This document shows, piece after piece, positions 35,790 through 47,331 of a stretch of 64,000 nucleotides of DNA. The stretch's first letter is position 1. Every line of letters begins with the position of its first letter. Origin of the DNA: Lepturacanthus savala (taxonomy: Eukaryota; Chordata; Actinopteri; Scombriformes; Trichiuridae); NCBI GenBank assembly GCA_030544235.1, contig CM060477.1:3563434-3627433 (forward strand). Reading direction: 5' to 3'. Position numbers and translations under genes: made by a program. Under the pieces are notes generated by a model that searched no databases, was not told where the DNA came from, and was given only the letters and a program-made list of their open reading frames with translations.

Positions 35790-36190
35790 TCAGCGGCGGG
35801 GACTGGAAGACCCGGTCCAAACCGCTACAGGACGAGACCCGGCCGCCGGTTGAGGCTGCAGCCTTGACCCATGTGCTGAGCTGCCAGGTCGCTTGATTGA
35901 AGTGCACCACACTTGAGAACATCAGCGCCTTACATCCATTGAAATAATAAGCTGACCCGGAGAGCTGCTCGCCTTTGAGCTGAAGCCAAGCCATCTGAAT
36001 CCACTCTGCCCAAATGAGGGCTTATTTTTCAAAGCGTCTCTCTCATGTGCGCCGGCCGACCCTGCACCCATGTTCTCCACGCGTGTGCGCTACGTGAGCG
36101 CGAGTCGCCGAGCGAAAAAAGGGGTGGCGGAGGCCATATTGGAAAAGGAGCAGATCGCGTCTGTGGCTTAAACAGTTTGTTTGGTGAGTC
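35790..36190 (+). promoter_or_regulatory. CpG-rich promoter / first exon candidate
   Basis: This interval is GC-rich with many CpG (CCCGGCCGCCGG near 35838; CGCGTGTGCGCTACGTGAGC 36079-36098; GCGAGTCGCCGAGCG 36100-36114) against AT-rich flanks. It contains GCCATATTGG (36133-36142) with an inverted CCAAT box, and ends at TTGGTGAGTCA, where GTGAGT at 36184 is a good 5' splice site. The layout fits a CpG-island promoter with a noncoding first exon on the plus strand. No downstream coding exon was identified in the window, so the transcript is hypothetical. Confidence 0.45.
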
Positions 36191-36484
36191 ACAAGTTCCT
36201 TGAGAGTTCTGTTTTTTCGTAGTTTGGCTAAATCATAGTTTGTTTTTTTTCTTTTTCTTTCCAGTTATTTTCCCCCCGAGTTTTGTTTGATGATTATTTT
36301 TAACCTTTAAATCTCTGTCTCTTGTCAAGTACAGCGACTGAAATGAATGACATTCAAAAAAGTTTATATGTCAAATCCTTGATTATCTCCAGAATGTGCC
36401 AGGAAATCATGTTGTGGTTTGGACGTGGATTTCAGTAATGAAGAGGTGGACATTTTCACAAACTTGGTGTTTGGATAAAAACAT
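36191..36484. other. Intron-like AT-rich DNA after the donor candidate
   Basis: Poly-T-rich sequence with no features. If the first-exon candidate upstream is real, this would be the start of its intron. Confidence 0.35.
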
Positions 36485-37051
36485 TTAACCCTCTATTGCA
36501 TGGTGTTCTCATATGGCAGCAATGACTCGATCTTAATTTTTGCTGTGATTTAAACACATCTATGTTTTTACAGTTAAATAGGGGAAGGCAAAAAGGAGGC
36601 TTTTATTTTGAAGGATCTTTATGGGGTCACATGACCAGGATATCCTGTTTGCTCATAATTTGTTGTTTTATTCATAATTTTGGAAAACTTTCACCAAATA
36701 AAAAGTTGAACTCACTATCTAGGATAATTAAACCTTTTTTTTTTTTAATTAATTAATTACTTTTTTTTTTACATTTAATTCAATATTGATGTTGTGTTCT
36801 TTTTGCTAATATATTTTAATATGCTAATAAAAAGGTTTATTACCACATGGCAACAATATACAAATATGGAAAATTCCCAGTGTATACAACCTAATGGAGT
36901 CCCATTGACTTACATAATATGAAACTATCCTGAGACTATGGTTAGAACTTTTTATTATATATTTGAAAGAAATAATGAATCTATTATTTAGGCATTTAAG
37001 ACATTTTTAGACATTTTTTACCATGTAATATTTCATGCAATAGAGGGTTAA
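36485..37051 (+). mobile_element. piggyBac-like MITE, family A copy 2
   Basis: The element begins TTAACCCTCTATTGCATGG and ends TGCAATAGAGGGTTAA, giving an inverted terminus of 14-15 bases with TTAA on both sides. CAGGATATCCTG is at 36636-36647. Left and right parts match the copies at the window start and at 57768-58719. Short length (567 bases), paired ends and no coding sequence define a MITE. The TTAA points to piggyBac-type mobilisation. Confidence 0.85.
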
Positions 37052-38300
37052 TATGAAGAATCATATTAAAAGGCCAATAAGAAGAAAAATAAAAATAAGA
37101 AAAATAAGTTGTTTTTCTTTTAATCGCCCTTTGCACTTTTTCTAATGCTTTAAAAGTCATGTACTTTGCTGTTGAAATGCTGCACAAATAAAGTTTCCTT
37201 GCCTTCATATTGACGTCAACTCACTGACCCTGAGTGGCACAATAACCCAGGATGCCATTTAGAGTCATTTCATGCAGAAAGTCTTTGTGATTTCTCTTTA
37301 AACAAATTGCAAATTGGTCTGTGCTGCCAAGATACAAAATATTAGACTTGGAAATATGAAATTATCTTGTTTTAAAAGCCATTTACTCCTTTATCTTCAA
37401 TTATATATCCCAGAATTCATGGCATATTCTTCCATCTGATCATGAATGTCCTTTTTTTTAAGATCTGCATGGGCAGATAATTTCAATTATATTAAGTAAT
37501 TTTCTCCTCAAATTCAGTTTATTTCCTGAATTTTAGCACTTCTTTTTTTTGCAATATACATGTTGAGCAGTCACTTTGGGACAAAATGTTATTCTTTGAT
37601 TTGGAGCTGTAACATTTAGTGGAAGTGGCAGAATACTGCGGGTCAGGATGAGTCATTTTATAAGCAAAAAGTACCTAAAAATTCACTTCTTGCAGCTAAC
37701 CACAAGTTATTATCTCCAAATATGTCATATTCCAGTTGTTCTGCAGCAAAACACGCTTTGAGGAGACACAATTTACATTTTATAGACCAAATCAATTAAT
37801 TTAATTGATACTCTTTCTATTTCTATATTATCAATCATCAGTTGCGGCCTCAAGTAGAATGAAGAGGACAATGTATGCTTCTATGCAATCGATACTGGTT
37901 TGCTGCATTAAAATCATTAGAAGCTGAGAATTTGGGGAAATAAAATCTGAGCCACTGGTCTGAAAAGGTAAAGAATCGTGTTTAAGTCTCCAACGGTATC
38001 CAAGCAGTGAGGAATTTGTTTTATTAGATATCGCTCTAGAAAGGTTCTCAACATGGTTTCTATTATCAGTCATTTCATGCGGCCCAGTGAGATGTCTCGG
38101 GTTTAGACTTCACTAATAACACTCGCTAACCAGTGTCCCAGCATCTCAGTCTCTCTGCCTTTTTCCACTTTGACAAGTCTTTACAACATCTGACATGTGT
38201 TTGAATTCAAAAGGCTGAGCTTTTTCCATGCTCATCATATCCATTTGTGTTTTTTTCTTGTATTTTGTTCCTGATTAGAAGTGTTGGTGGGCCATCGTCT
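37052..38300. other. No gene seen
   Basis: AT-rich DNA with no sustained frames. An AATAAAGTTTCCTTGCC phrase at 37188 resembles a polyadenylation signal, but there is no gene upstream for it to serve on the plus strand other than the hypothetical transcript at 35790. Confidence 0.5.
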
Positions 38301-38489
38301 CTAACCTGCCCCCCACACACACACACACGCACACAGCACTACAGTAGCCAGTCAGCACAATGCATGAATGGGAATTAATTAATTGGACATGCGGCGGGGC
38401 AGTAAACTTTCTTTTTTGTTGTTTTGAAAAGTTGTTTCCCAGAGAAAGAGTTGGCAGGAAGGAGATACGTGTCAATCAATGGTCACCGA

Positions 38490-38770
38490 ATGAGAGGAGA
38501 AAGAAGAAGAAAAAGGAAAAAAGATGGAGAGGAGAAAGAAAAGGGAAGAGGAGAGAAAGACGTCACCGTGCAATCTGCTCCCTCAGCACAGCTCCTCAGA
38601 TGTGGTCTGGCACCTAGTTCACAAAGCCAACCAGATCCACACATTGCCTTCATATATCTCTGGAAAAGGGGCGAGCGGTGGTGATGGGAGTGTGATGGTG
38701 AACGAGGGGAGGAGAGAGAGAGAGAGAGAGAAGGGGGGAGGAAGGGCTGAAGAAGAAAGGGAAGAGCGAG
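38490..38770. repeat. Purine-rich tract with GA run
   Basis: It holds two polypurine segments (38490-38560 and 38705-38770), the second with an uninterrupted GA run. They produce Lys/Arg/Glu-rich frames on the plus strand and Ser/Leu/Pro-rich frames on the minus strand, which are not genes. The sequence between 38570 and 38690 is unique. Confidence 0.75.
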
Positions 38771-39569
38771 TCTTTTGTGTTTACTCACACCGAGTCGCTG
38801 CCAGAAACTTTAGACCACATAAGCGATTCACTTTTGTCATCTTTGCTGACCCAGTCCCATGTAAAAGATTGATGAGGGAGATGATGAACTAAAATAAACC
38901 GATCTCAGTCACTCAGGCAGACAGGCAGCCAGCGAGCAGACAGGCAGCAGCAGACCCTCTTCACTGAGCAAAACCAGCACCAGACTTCACTCTGGCCGCC
39001 TCTCATCTTTTTTTTTTTTTTCTGAAGAGGAGAGAAGGGTCTGGCCGGTCAATCAGTAGCAGCCTGCTGCCCTCTTTTGTCAATATGTGCTAAACTCATA
39101 ATCACTCAAGCGTGAGACTTTTAACTCAGATTTGTGGATTCCCTGTGAACGAGTTACCACATAACGATGGTTTGAAGCTTTTTTTTCACCCCAATTGGTT
39201 TCACTGTGAGCTTTTGCACAAGAGGCAAATATAAAATGGATCTGCTACACTTGTAAAAATGTGCTTTTGGAGTACGCAACACACACAACTTTGCCGACCC
39301 GTTTTATACTTTAAATACATAAAAGAACCGCTTACATTTTTAAATTTAACTTTGCCAGGTACCCTTAGTTCAACAAAATAAAACAAAAGTGTTATCACTC
39401 AATCCTTAAATGCTGTGGTTGAAATTATGATGTTATTATATATAATAATATAAAAATGAAAAAAATATATGAAACAAATTTATTCTAGAGATGTGTTCTG
39501 ATACCCTTCAGGAATAATCAGATCACAACAACCTTTTATTTATATATATGATATTTTTGAGGTTCATTT

Positions 39570-39809
39570 GACCTTTTTTTAAAATTCAAATCGATGGGTA
39601 TACTGACAAAAAAAGAGACCCACATTAAAAATATTAAAACCAATATTATCATGGTTAAGGAACCTAACAAGGTAACCAAGAGATGAGACACAAACTGGTT
39701 GACAGATAATTGTTTTTAGTGTATTTTACAGCTGATTTAAGACATAGGTCAAAACTAACCTGCTAACATAAGGAATGGAAACAGCAAACTAATACAAGAG
39801 GAAGGTTAA
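39570..39809 (-). mobile_element. TTAA-flanked element, family C copy 2
   Basis: Read on the minus strand from 39809 it begins TTAACCTTCCTCTTGTATTA and follows family C copy 1 for about 250 bases, including TTAAATCAGCTGTAAAA, TCTCATCTCTTGGTTACCTT and GTTAGG. The far end is not certain; a GGGTCGG phrase near 39297 on the minus strand could belong to it, which would give about 530 bases. No coding capacity. Confidence 0.75.
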
Positions 39810-39849
39810 AATAGATTCTCTTATCTCATTAGAATAATAACGTGATATT

Positions 39850-40260
39850 AAATAAGTAGCGTGAGCTGGGATATACGGCGTAACGGCACTCCCATTGTCT
39901 CAATACTATACAGAACCAGCTTTTATGAATCCATAAAATGATGTCTTGTTTTAACGAGAAAAGAAATTCATTGCTACCGTAATTGGTAAGTGCCCAAATC
40001 ATTAAGCCCTAATGCGGGGCATTTCCTTTGGAGGTAGTTTCCATTTAAGAGACAAGTGTCTAATTGGTGAGTTGTTGAAAAGCACCACTACCTCCCCTGA
40101 GATCGTTTCGGGAAATCATATAGAGGATAATTCCCTTTCAATTAAAAGCTACACTATATTCCAGGTTTGATTTAATTGAATGCGTTTATTCAAATTGTGG
40201 AGGGGGGGGTAGGGTGGCGGCGCCGTGATTCCATTAAGGGTGGTGTAATATTAAGGGGCC
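39850..40260. promoter_or_regulatory. Candidate regulatory block with several TAATTG sites
   Basis: Single-copy DNA with three AATTG-type homeodomain sites (GTAATTGG near 39980, CTAATTGG near 40051, TTTAATTGAATG near 40170) and a SOX-like CCATTGTCTC near 39892. Composition is even over 400 bases with no open frame. It begins 40 bases from the family C transposon. Enhancer role inferred. Confidence 0.35.
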
Positions 40261-41402
40261 AGGAGGCCAGTGTGAAAATATCCTTCTGTCTCAGGGAAAT
40301 TGGGCAAGAAAATGGTTGATTTCGGAAACAGAAAAACTTAGACACTGGTCGGCATGAGTGTAGATTTTGGGGGGAAAACATCCCCCTATGAAAACATTGG
40401 GGAAAAGAAGCAGACGACTATTAAAGCTTTTTTTTTAATTACATTTTTAAAAAAAAGAGTAAATCATATCTGTGTGTTGACTCAGCAGAAGAAAAGTTGA
40501 CTCACAGGAGAATAAATATTTGAAAGCAACACTTATTATTATTATGTTAAATAAAGACATTTACAACATATATCAATGCAGAAAAAGCACAAACTGGTGC
40601 AGAAAAATTCACTGGGAGGTAAAAAAAATTAAGTGTTTGATACTCAGGATCTCCTGGGGGTAGAACCCCCTGGATCCCTTAATGTGTCCCCATCAATGTT
40701 CAAATGAAATCTTCACCCTCGATGGCTGGCCAGCGCCGGTCTGGAAGTCTGGCACGCTGGGCATTTCCCTGTGGGCTGACACAGCTGGAGGCCAATATGA
40801 TTTTTAATATATAAAAAAATGATTCATAATAAGGGCAAGGGCAGTGGCCCATTGGTTGATTTTGAACCATAATGACACCAAGTTGGCCCAATCACCTGCT
40901 CTACTGGGCCTCTCCCTCTGTCTTCTCTGTTTCTCATGTCAAAGCCAAACATCTGCGGGTAAAGTACGGCGTCTTTGTCAATTGTCGAGATGGTTCAGCA
41001 AAAAAAAAAAAGAAAGAAAAGGGGTGCAGAGAAGTTGCAAGGGGAAAAAAGCAATGAAGAATCTAAATGCGTAGTTTTGCTGCAGGGACTGTAAAAGTAG
41101 CCTCAGCAGCTATAACAGCAGCAGCACCTGTAATTATGCAACAGGCAGAGGGAGAGGAACATCCATGAAGTTGTGATGTCACAACTATACACTATACAAT
41201 ATGGCACCTTCAAGGTTGGTGTACCGGTGGTTTGACCAATTGTGGTGGACCAGAGAAAGTCAAAAACCTTTTAAATTACAGTTTTAAGAAGCATTCATCA
41301 GGTCTCAAAATGTACATTTTGTGTTCATGTTCGTTTCTTGTTACTTAAAATTCCATTTGCATAGAGATTTTTTAATCCACCTAGAATATAAAACTTGTTG
41401 AC
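40261..41402. other. No gene seen; part of an old repeat
   Basis: Mostly AT-rich DNA with A-rich runs. The phrase AGTTGTGATGTCACAACTAT at 41169 is shared with 22239, suggesting a fragment of the same repeat. No coding region. Confidence 0.45.
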
Positions 41403-41897
41403 AGCATGTGTTTTTATTTTTTCAAAACCTTTTTCAGAGAGTTAAACTAACACACAACTATATCTTTTAGGGTTATACCACATGACAGTTTTGACATTGT
41501 TTGACATTGACCCAAAATCTGTAACTTGACCACAACATGTATCTCATGCACCAACCACCCTGAACCAAGTCTGCTGAACTACAAGCACTAGTCCTGCTTT
41601 ACACTCAAATTGCAGTTCTAAAACTCTACACACAATTATATTTTGCACTGTCCTTCACAATTCTAAAGTTCTAAAATGTTCTACTATGGGCAGTGACACG
41701 TATCCCACAGTTTCACCTCATATTCTCCATTCCTCGATCCTATTGAAGTGTTTTCTCCTGGAGATAGAAAAGGTTTGGCTGAAATCCATGATGATAGCAT
41801 GTGTTTTTAATTTTTAAAACCTTTTTAAGAGAGTTAAACTATCTGGTACCAAGGTTTTAGGGTTACACAAAATTACAGTTTTGACATTGTCCCAAAT
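41403..41897. repeat. Local direct duplication about 394 bases apart
   Basis: The segment 41403-41517 is repeated at 41797-41897: AGCATGTGTTTTTA, AAAACCTTTTT, GAGAGTTAAACTA, TTTTAGGGTTA and ACAGTTTTGACATTGT occur in the same order in both. The intervening DNA is rich in CTAC/ACTC words. It may be a decayed element with direct terminal repeats or a tandem duplication; class unresolved. Confidence 0.65.
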
Positions 41898-43080
41898 ACA
41901 ATAGAGATAACCTGCTGCTGCAGCCGATACTGAGCATTGACCATTTGCTGGGAGGCTCAGTAGAGCTTCTGCAGGGTTTTTTTTAAGAAGAATGCACGCA
42001 TGGAATGTGATAATGTTCCTGTGTGAGTGTGTGAAGCCACAGCTGGGATAAATCATAGCCAGGCCGACATGGGTAGGGACCAGTAACCCTGACATTCAGC
42101 GGTTGGTGCACCGCTAATATCAAACAACATCGACTCACAGTATGAGACAGAAAGAAACTCAATACTCAGTCAAATCACAAATGGGTCTCCTTAAAACTGA
42201 AGAGTGCAGAGTTTTCTCAGTGTATTCATCTCTCTTTCTTTCTCTTATTCTCTCTTTCTCTTCCTCTATCTCTCTCCTAGCAGGTGTCACACCCACACTG
42301 TGGCCTCTGGGCTGCAGTAGCAGTGCAGCACACCGAGATAAGGGCTGTACGGAGACAAGCGCACATCCTGTATGAGGTCAGGGCCCCACCAGCACAGCAA
42401 CCCGCCGAAATGTGTGTGTGTCAAGTGTGTGTATGTGTGTGTGACCGCAGCTCCTTCCCGTCTCCACGCCAATGAGGACAGAGCATGCGGTTGCCAGGTG
42501 CAGGTGTATATGTGTGTGTGCCGACAAAAAAAAAAAAAAAGAAAAAAAAAGAGACCTGAGAAACTCCGCCGTGTTCTGATCTCATGGTCGTTTTGATAAG
42601 TCTGAAAGCAAACAAGGTCAGAGGGGGTGAGGCGGGCCTGCCGTTATGACGGCAGTCTACAGATGTCGTGATCTCCTCGCGTTTCGCCGCCTTTCAACTG
42701 CACGAGCTCGTCTGCGGTTTGAGACGACGTTGCTGAATACAAAGGGTTTCTGGCTGTGTTTGCTCCGATCATTCTTATGCTCTTTGGCCTGTTAGAACCA
42801 CTAATTTAACTTAAAGTTCCTGCAACTGTGATGACCAGGGCAGGAATTTCACAAGTGACCTCTCAAAATGACCTCGTGCCCTTGAAAAAAAGAATCTTCC
42901 AGAAGGCCACAGTGGGCGTTAGTTAATTTTACAGTCAACACCAGCATCTTTTGAGAAAAAAAATAGTTAATCAGTGGGTTTGATTCAGACGGGCCATGAT
43001 ACCGCACTGCGGTATTCAGGTTTGTGAACAAATACGCCCTGGAGAAGAAGTTCTGTTAGTCCCTTTAAAAAGTAGTGAAA
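41898..43080. other. No gene seen; simple repeats and GC-rich patch
   Basis: It holds a CT run (42229-42276), TG-rich stretches (42411-42442) and an A-rich run (42525-42550), followed by a CpG-containing stretch at 42630-42740. The frames here are repeat-driven. No exon is supported. Confidence 0.5.
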
Positions 43081-43200
43081 ACAGGATTTCCTGGTCATGT
43101 GATTATTTATCCATCAAAAAGACATAGTTTTGACAAATAAACAGTAAAACATGGATTTTCATTGCTGATTTTTACTGCTTTTTAGTAATATTGAGCCAAA
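43081..43200 (-). mobile_element. Probable decayed family A relic
   Basis: ACAGGATTTCCTGGTCATGT followed by AGTAAAACATGGATTTTCAT mirrors the right arm of family A (ACAGGATATCCTGGTCATGT ... AAAAACATGGATTTTATA). The order and distance agree, with one change in the 12-base palindrome. No TTAA-flanked end is evident. It directly adjoins family E copy 2. Confidence 0.5.
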
Positions 43201-43211
43201 GTAATAGTTAA

Positions 43212-43597
43212 ATGGGCCATTTAAGGTTTGGGGGTCCCAGCTCCTCTTAGAGCCAATGACTACAGGGTTTTAAATTGTTGACATAACTGTGCTTTCTTTA
43301 TGGTTTATGGTTTCTATGGTGGTTAAGACAATACTTCAAATCTAGACTGAACCAGAAATATGCATGGTGAGTAGCCTGGCATGACAAATCTAACTAAAAC
43401 CCCTGAAACTGCTCATGCAAAAAAAAAGTGGCATGGTGGATATTTCAACATTTACAGGGCCTAAATAATTATATTTTATCATATAATTCCAACACAAAAT
43501 GACCAGAAACGGTCATTATTAATCATAAATATTTGGCATTATGTTACCATCCCAAGCGATTTACCAAAAAGTGGCCAAATTTACCTGATATCACCCT
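43212..43597 (+). repeat. Dispersed repeat family E, copy 2
   Basis: It matches the copies at 4488 and 55349 along its length, with AGAGCCAATGACTACA, AATCTAGACTGAACCAGAAA, TAATTCCAACACAAAATGA and the end CCTGATATCACC. It shares extra internal segments with copy 3 (GTAGCCTGGCATGACAAATC) that are missing from copy 1. Confidence 0.75.
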
Positions 43598-44520
43598 AAT
43601 TAAAATCTGCAGCCTATTTAAGATGTCAACTCTTATCTGTCATCAACAGCCAATGATATTTTCTTGTGCTTGCCTGTTTAAGCTGTTGTTGCAATTTAAC
43701 CACCTGCAAATGTAATAGTTATTACACCTTATGTGTGTAGTAGGTGACTGCTATTAAGTTAATGGTAACATTTGTGGGATTATTACATTTAAAAAACTGC
43801 AGATTTGTGTTGGCAGGTCGACACTGGCCACTGGATTGAAATTCAAATCTGAGTCACAGGACGTCTGTATAAGCTGAACTTTGACAGCAAAAAACAAGTT
43901 TATTCACACTTTCTTTCCGTCCTTTCATCTGGGACTGCAATGCCCTCTCATGGCTGCACAAGTACACACCCAGCGTGCCGTTTAAATGGAGAAAAAAACG
44001 AAAGCAAAGCCGCCGTAACGTGAGCACAGATATTGTGTCGGAATGAGGGTGGATGGTGTTCAAGGAGAAATATCACATGTTGTCAATATGGAAAGCATTC
44101 GGCTGCTTCCTGCTCCGCGCTGTAAATTGTTCTGCCTTCATCCAAGGAAGGGGCTTCTAATGTCTGCATCATCACTTTATGAGAAAAAGAAAAAAAAAAA
44201 AAAAGACGACCTGTTTATCCACTTTGTGTGAACTTATGAATTTATGTATGTGCACATGTGATAACAAATTTCGCCAATATTCTTAAAGCTGTGATATTGC
44301 TCAAAAACTACTGGAGTTTATGCATGCGCGGCGCGCCTCAAACACTCGCAAACACTGGATATCATCTACAGGCCATCTCACAGGCCATCCCATCAAAGAG
44401 CGACTATTTCTCTCAGTCCCCGTCTGGCTTTTTTCTCTCTAAATCTGACACTGCTCTCATAATAAGCAGCCTTGCATATCAGCTCCTTGGAAAGAGATGC
44501 AACTGCTCAACTGAAGGGAA
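43598..44520. other. No gene seen
   Basis: Single-copy DNA. The 115-codon frame ending in Gly (44258-44605) runs into the G-rich tract and has no domain. Nothing else stands out. Confidence 0.5.
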
Positions 44521-44540
44521 GGAAGGAGGGTGTATGTGTG

Positions 44541-44610
44541 TGTGGGGAAGTAGGGGTGGGGGTGGAGGAAGGTGGGTGGGTTGGTGGGGTGGTGGGGGGG
44601 GTTGAGGGGA
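44541..44610 (+). repeat. G-rich tract with quadruplex potential
   Basis: At least six runs of three or more G are separated by one to five bases on the plus strand, ending in a run of eight G. This meets the usual pattern for intramolecular G-quadruplex formation. Confidence 0.7.
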
Positions 44611-44944
44611 TAGAAATCGCGAAGACTTCTGTCACTTCATGAAAAATAGCTTCCCCTTTGGACGGAACTTCACAGGCCACAATCAAGCGGTGCCAAGACG
44701 CTGCAATCGTGGCAAATCAAGTCAGCATCTATTAATAATATTTCTGGGGCTGCTGCGGTGAGTGCACGGCGTGTCCTCCCGCTGTCACAGCCCCGTGATG
44801 GAGCGCTGCCTTTATCTCAGCCCTGGCACGCTTCTGTCACCGTGATAAACAATTCACACACAAATATGAATAAGGATCCTCCCAGTAGGCCCCTACACAC
44901 CCTGCCTTTTCTCCTCATTTTCTAGATGGGGGGAATGTAATCTT

Positions 44945-45095
44945 CTGGCTTGGTCTTTCTCTCTCCCTCTTTTTTCTCTCTCTCTTTCCCTCTATCACTC
45001 CCTTTTCTCTCCATCTATCTCTTTTTTCCCTCTTTTCTTTTTCCCCACCCCGCCATCCTCCTCCTCCTCCTTTCTCTTTCTTTTCAATCTGTCTT
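44945..45095. repeat. Pyrimidine-rich tract
   Basis: About 150 bases are nearly all C and T on the plus strand. The Arg/Lys/Glu frame on the minus strand is a by-product. Confidence 0.8.
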
Positions 45096-45180
45096 TCAAA
45101 GATATGTAAATGACCCCGAGATGGGACCCCAGCGCGTAGGTGGTGTAGCGTGAATGTCAAAGCCTGGGCCTGTGAACCCT

Positions 45181-45375
45181 GCACACACACGTACACATGC
45201 ACACACACACATGCACACACACACACACACATGCACACACCTGCACTGTATAGATGTCTGCTTTGCATGCTTATTCACAATCATATGTTAGAGTTCCTGC
45301 ATGTATGCTATGCACCTCCCTGCACACACACACACACACACTGTAAGAACTCAAACACACACACTCTCACACATA
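45181..45375. repeat. Interrupted CA/ACATGC simple sequence
   Basis: Two CA-rich stretches (45181-45242 and 45324-45375), the first with repeated ATGCACACAC units. The Cys/Val and His/Thr frames across them are repeat-derived. Confidence 0.85.
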
Positions 45376-45389
45376 AACTTATCTGAAAG

Positions 45390-47290
45390 ACATTTTCCGA
45401 AACGATTTTGTCATCCACTGTCACGTTGGAGTCACAATCCAGCTGTATTGCGAACCGACGTGAAAAATGTATCAATTATATTGTCTTGAACTGAGTAAAA
45501 CAGTGATAATTAATGAATGGAAATTCAATATGTCCCTCGTTTTAAGCTGCAGCGACGCCTTCGTATCACACCCCACCTGTGTTATGCAAAATGTGTTTTA
45601 TTGAAAAGATAAGAAAAAAAGATAAATACAACAGCATGAAATTTAAGAGCCATCAATACACACTCATCCTCACACAAGCGGAGCGTGTTTTTGTACATCA
45701 GCAAATACAGCGAGGGTAAATGTCTGAAAAGCATAGATGGGTAGATAGAGCAGCTTCTTCTTCTTCTGTGGTGTTGTGCACACTTCACACCTGGTCTGTT
45801 TGCTGTCTAATTGTCAGTGGCTGCTCCCTGCCGGGCCGGTCCCTCCATGTCCGTGATGTAATTGCGTATTTCCGCAGTGAAACATTCAATGAGGTCTAAA
45901 TGAGATTTCACTCAGCAGGACAGAGCCTGCCGTGGGGTGCTGATGATGAATGTATTGTAAGATTGATTAGCGCCAGTAAGAAGTGTGGTGGATATGGCCA
46001 CCAGAGGTTTCTGTGTGTGTGTGTGAGAGAAAGAGAAGAGGCACATGAGTGTGTGTGTCATGTGTGAGTGTGCTTGTTTGCGTGTGTGTGCGTGTGACGA
46101 GATCCGTGTTTGGATGGACTGCAGAGAGTGTCATTCAGGTGAGAAATAAGAGGAGGTGGAGAGCTGAGAGGTGAAAGAAAATGTGGAAAAAATAAAGAAA
46201 AAAGCAAACAAGTCCTCAACTGTTTCATGATTTGACTGAGCACAACAGACAACAACAAATTAGACAAACATCCAGCACCAAACTAACAAGTAAAGTGACA
46301 GATCTGCCAGTGGCACCTGTCACATTCTCTTATTCTGCCTTGGTTCAAGATATGGATTTTGTTTCTAAACAAACCCCTGTCTGAAAAAGTGAACATGTAG
46401 ACAACAAGTAGAGAACAAGAACTCAAATAAAGAAAAAGATTTCACCACCTGAAAAAAAACTGATGTGTAAGATTAGTATTTTTTAGAGTTTATTTAGCCC
46501 CGAGTATATCAACATACTATCCTGGTACCAATCTATCTGTGAAAAGTGACACATGGCTATCCAAAGCAACTGTTTATTAAAGAATAATAAAGAAAATAAA
46601 ATGTGTTCTACTCTTTTGTTGTTGTCTATTTTTAAATTCAGTGCAAGAATAACTTAGTTTAAAATAAACTAATCTCACCAGTGTTCATATTTTCAGTGCT
46701 CCTTGTGGTCTGTCCTGTTTGTGTTGCAGAGAAAAGCAACTGGACTTTTTTAGTTTGATTGAAGATGTTTCACCATTTAATGCAGGAAACCAATGTATTT
46801 AAAACTTTGAGTGGTTATGAAACCAATTTTGGGGGGATTTAAATATCACTTCAAATGTCACTTCCTCCACCCCCCCCCCACCAGGATTTCCATCTATAGC
46901 CATGATGTCAGCTTATCAATCCAATGGTGTTGAAATCCAACTTTGATCACTAATTAGTCACCCACTCTTACTATGCAACAAGATAGATTAACATGATAAC
47001 TCCTGATACTAGTCTTGTTTTAAACATCATCATGATACCTTCTGTATTCTATCTAATCCTTGCATCAAATACAAAACAACAGCACAATATAGATTTACCT
47101 AGAAAAAGAAACTGCTTTGCCACTGAGAGAGTACAAGTTAAAATTCAAAACAACTTGAGATTAATACTGTTAGATTGTAAAGCAGAGCCGAGACACCTGC
47201 ACCTACTGATTTTATCTGCTCTAATTCCAGATCAACAACTCCCAAGTCATGACAAAAAAAAAGAAAAGTAATTTGTTTCATATGCTATGG
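45390..47290. other. No gene seen
   Basis: Single-copy DNA, AT-rich after 46140, with a short TG-rich stretch near 46010-46100. No frame exceeds 92 codons and none has protein-like features. Confidence 0.55.
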
Positions 47291-47295
47291 TGTCG

Positions 47296-47331
47296 AAACT
47301 GTGTAGAAAATATGTAAATTCTACACAGTTT
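47296..47331. other. Perfect 13-base-pair hairpin
   Basis: AAACTGTGTAGAA (47296-47308) and TTCTACACAGTTT (47319-47331) are exact inverse complements separated by ten bases. The stem is too short for a canonical microRNA precursor, and flanking bases do not extend the pairing. It may be a small palindromic insertion or transcribed hairpin. Confidence 0.7.

Noticed and set aside
36134..36142. CCATATTGG as an SRF CArG box
   Set aside because: Has five rather than six A/T bases between CC and GG; an inverted CCAAT box is the better reading.
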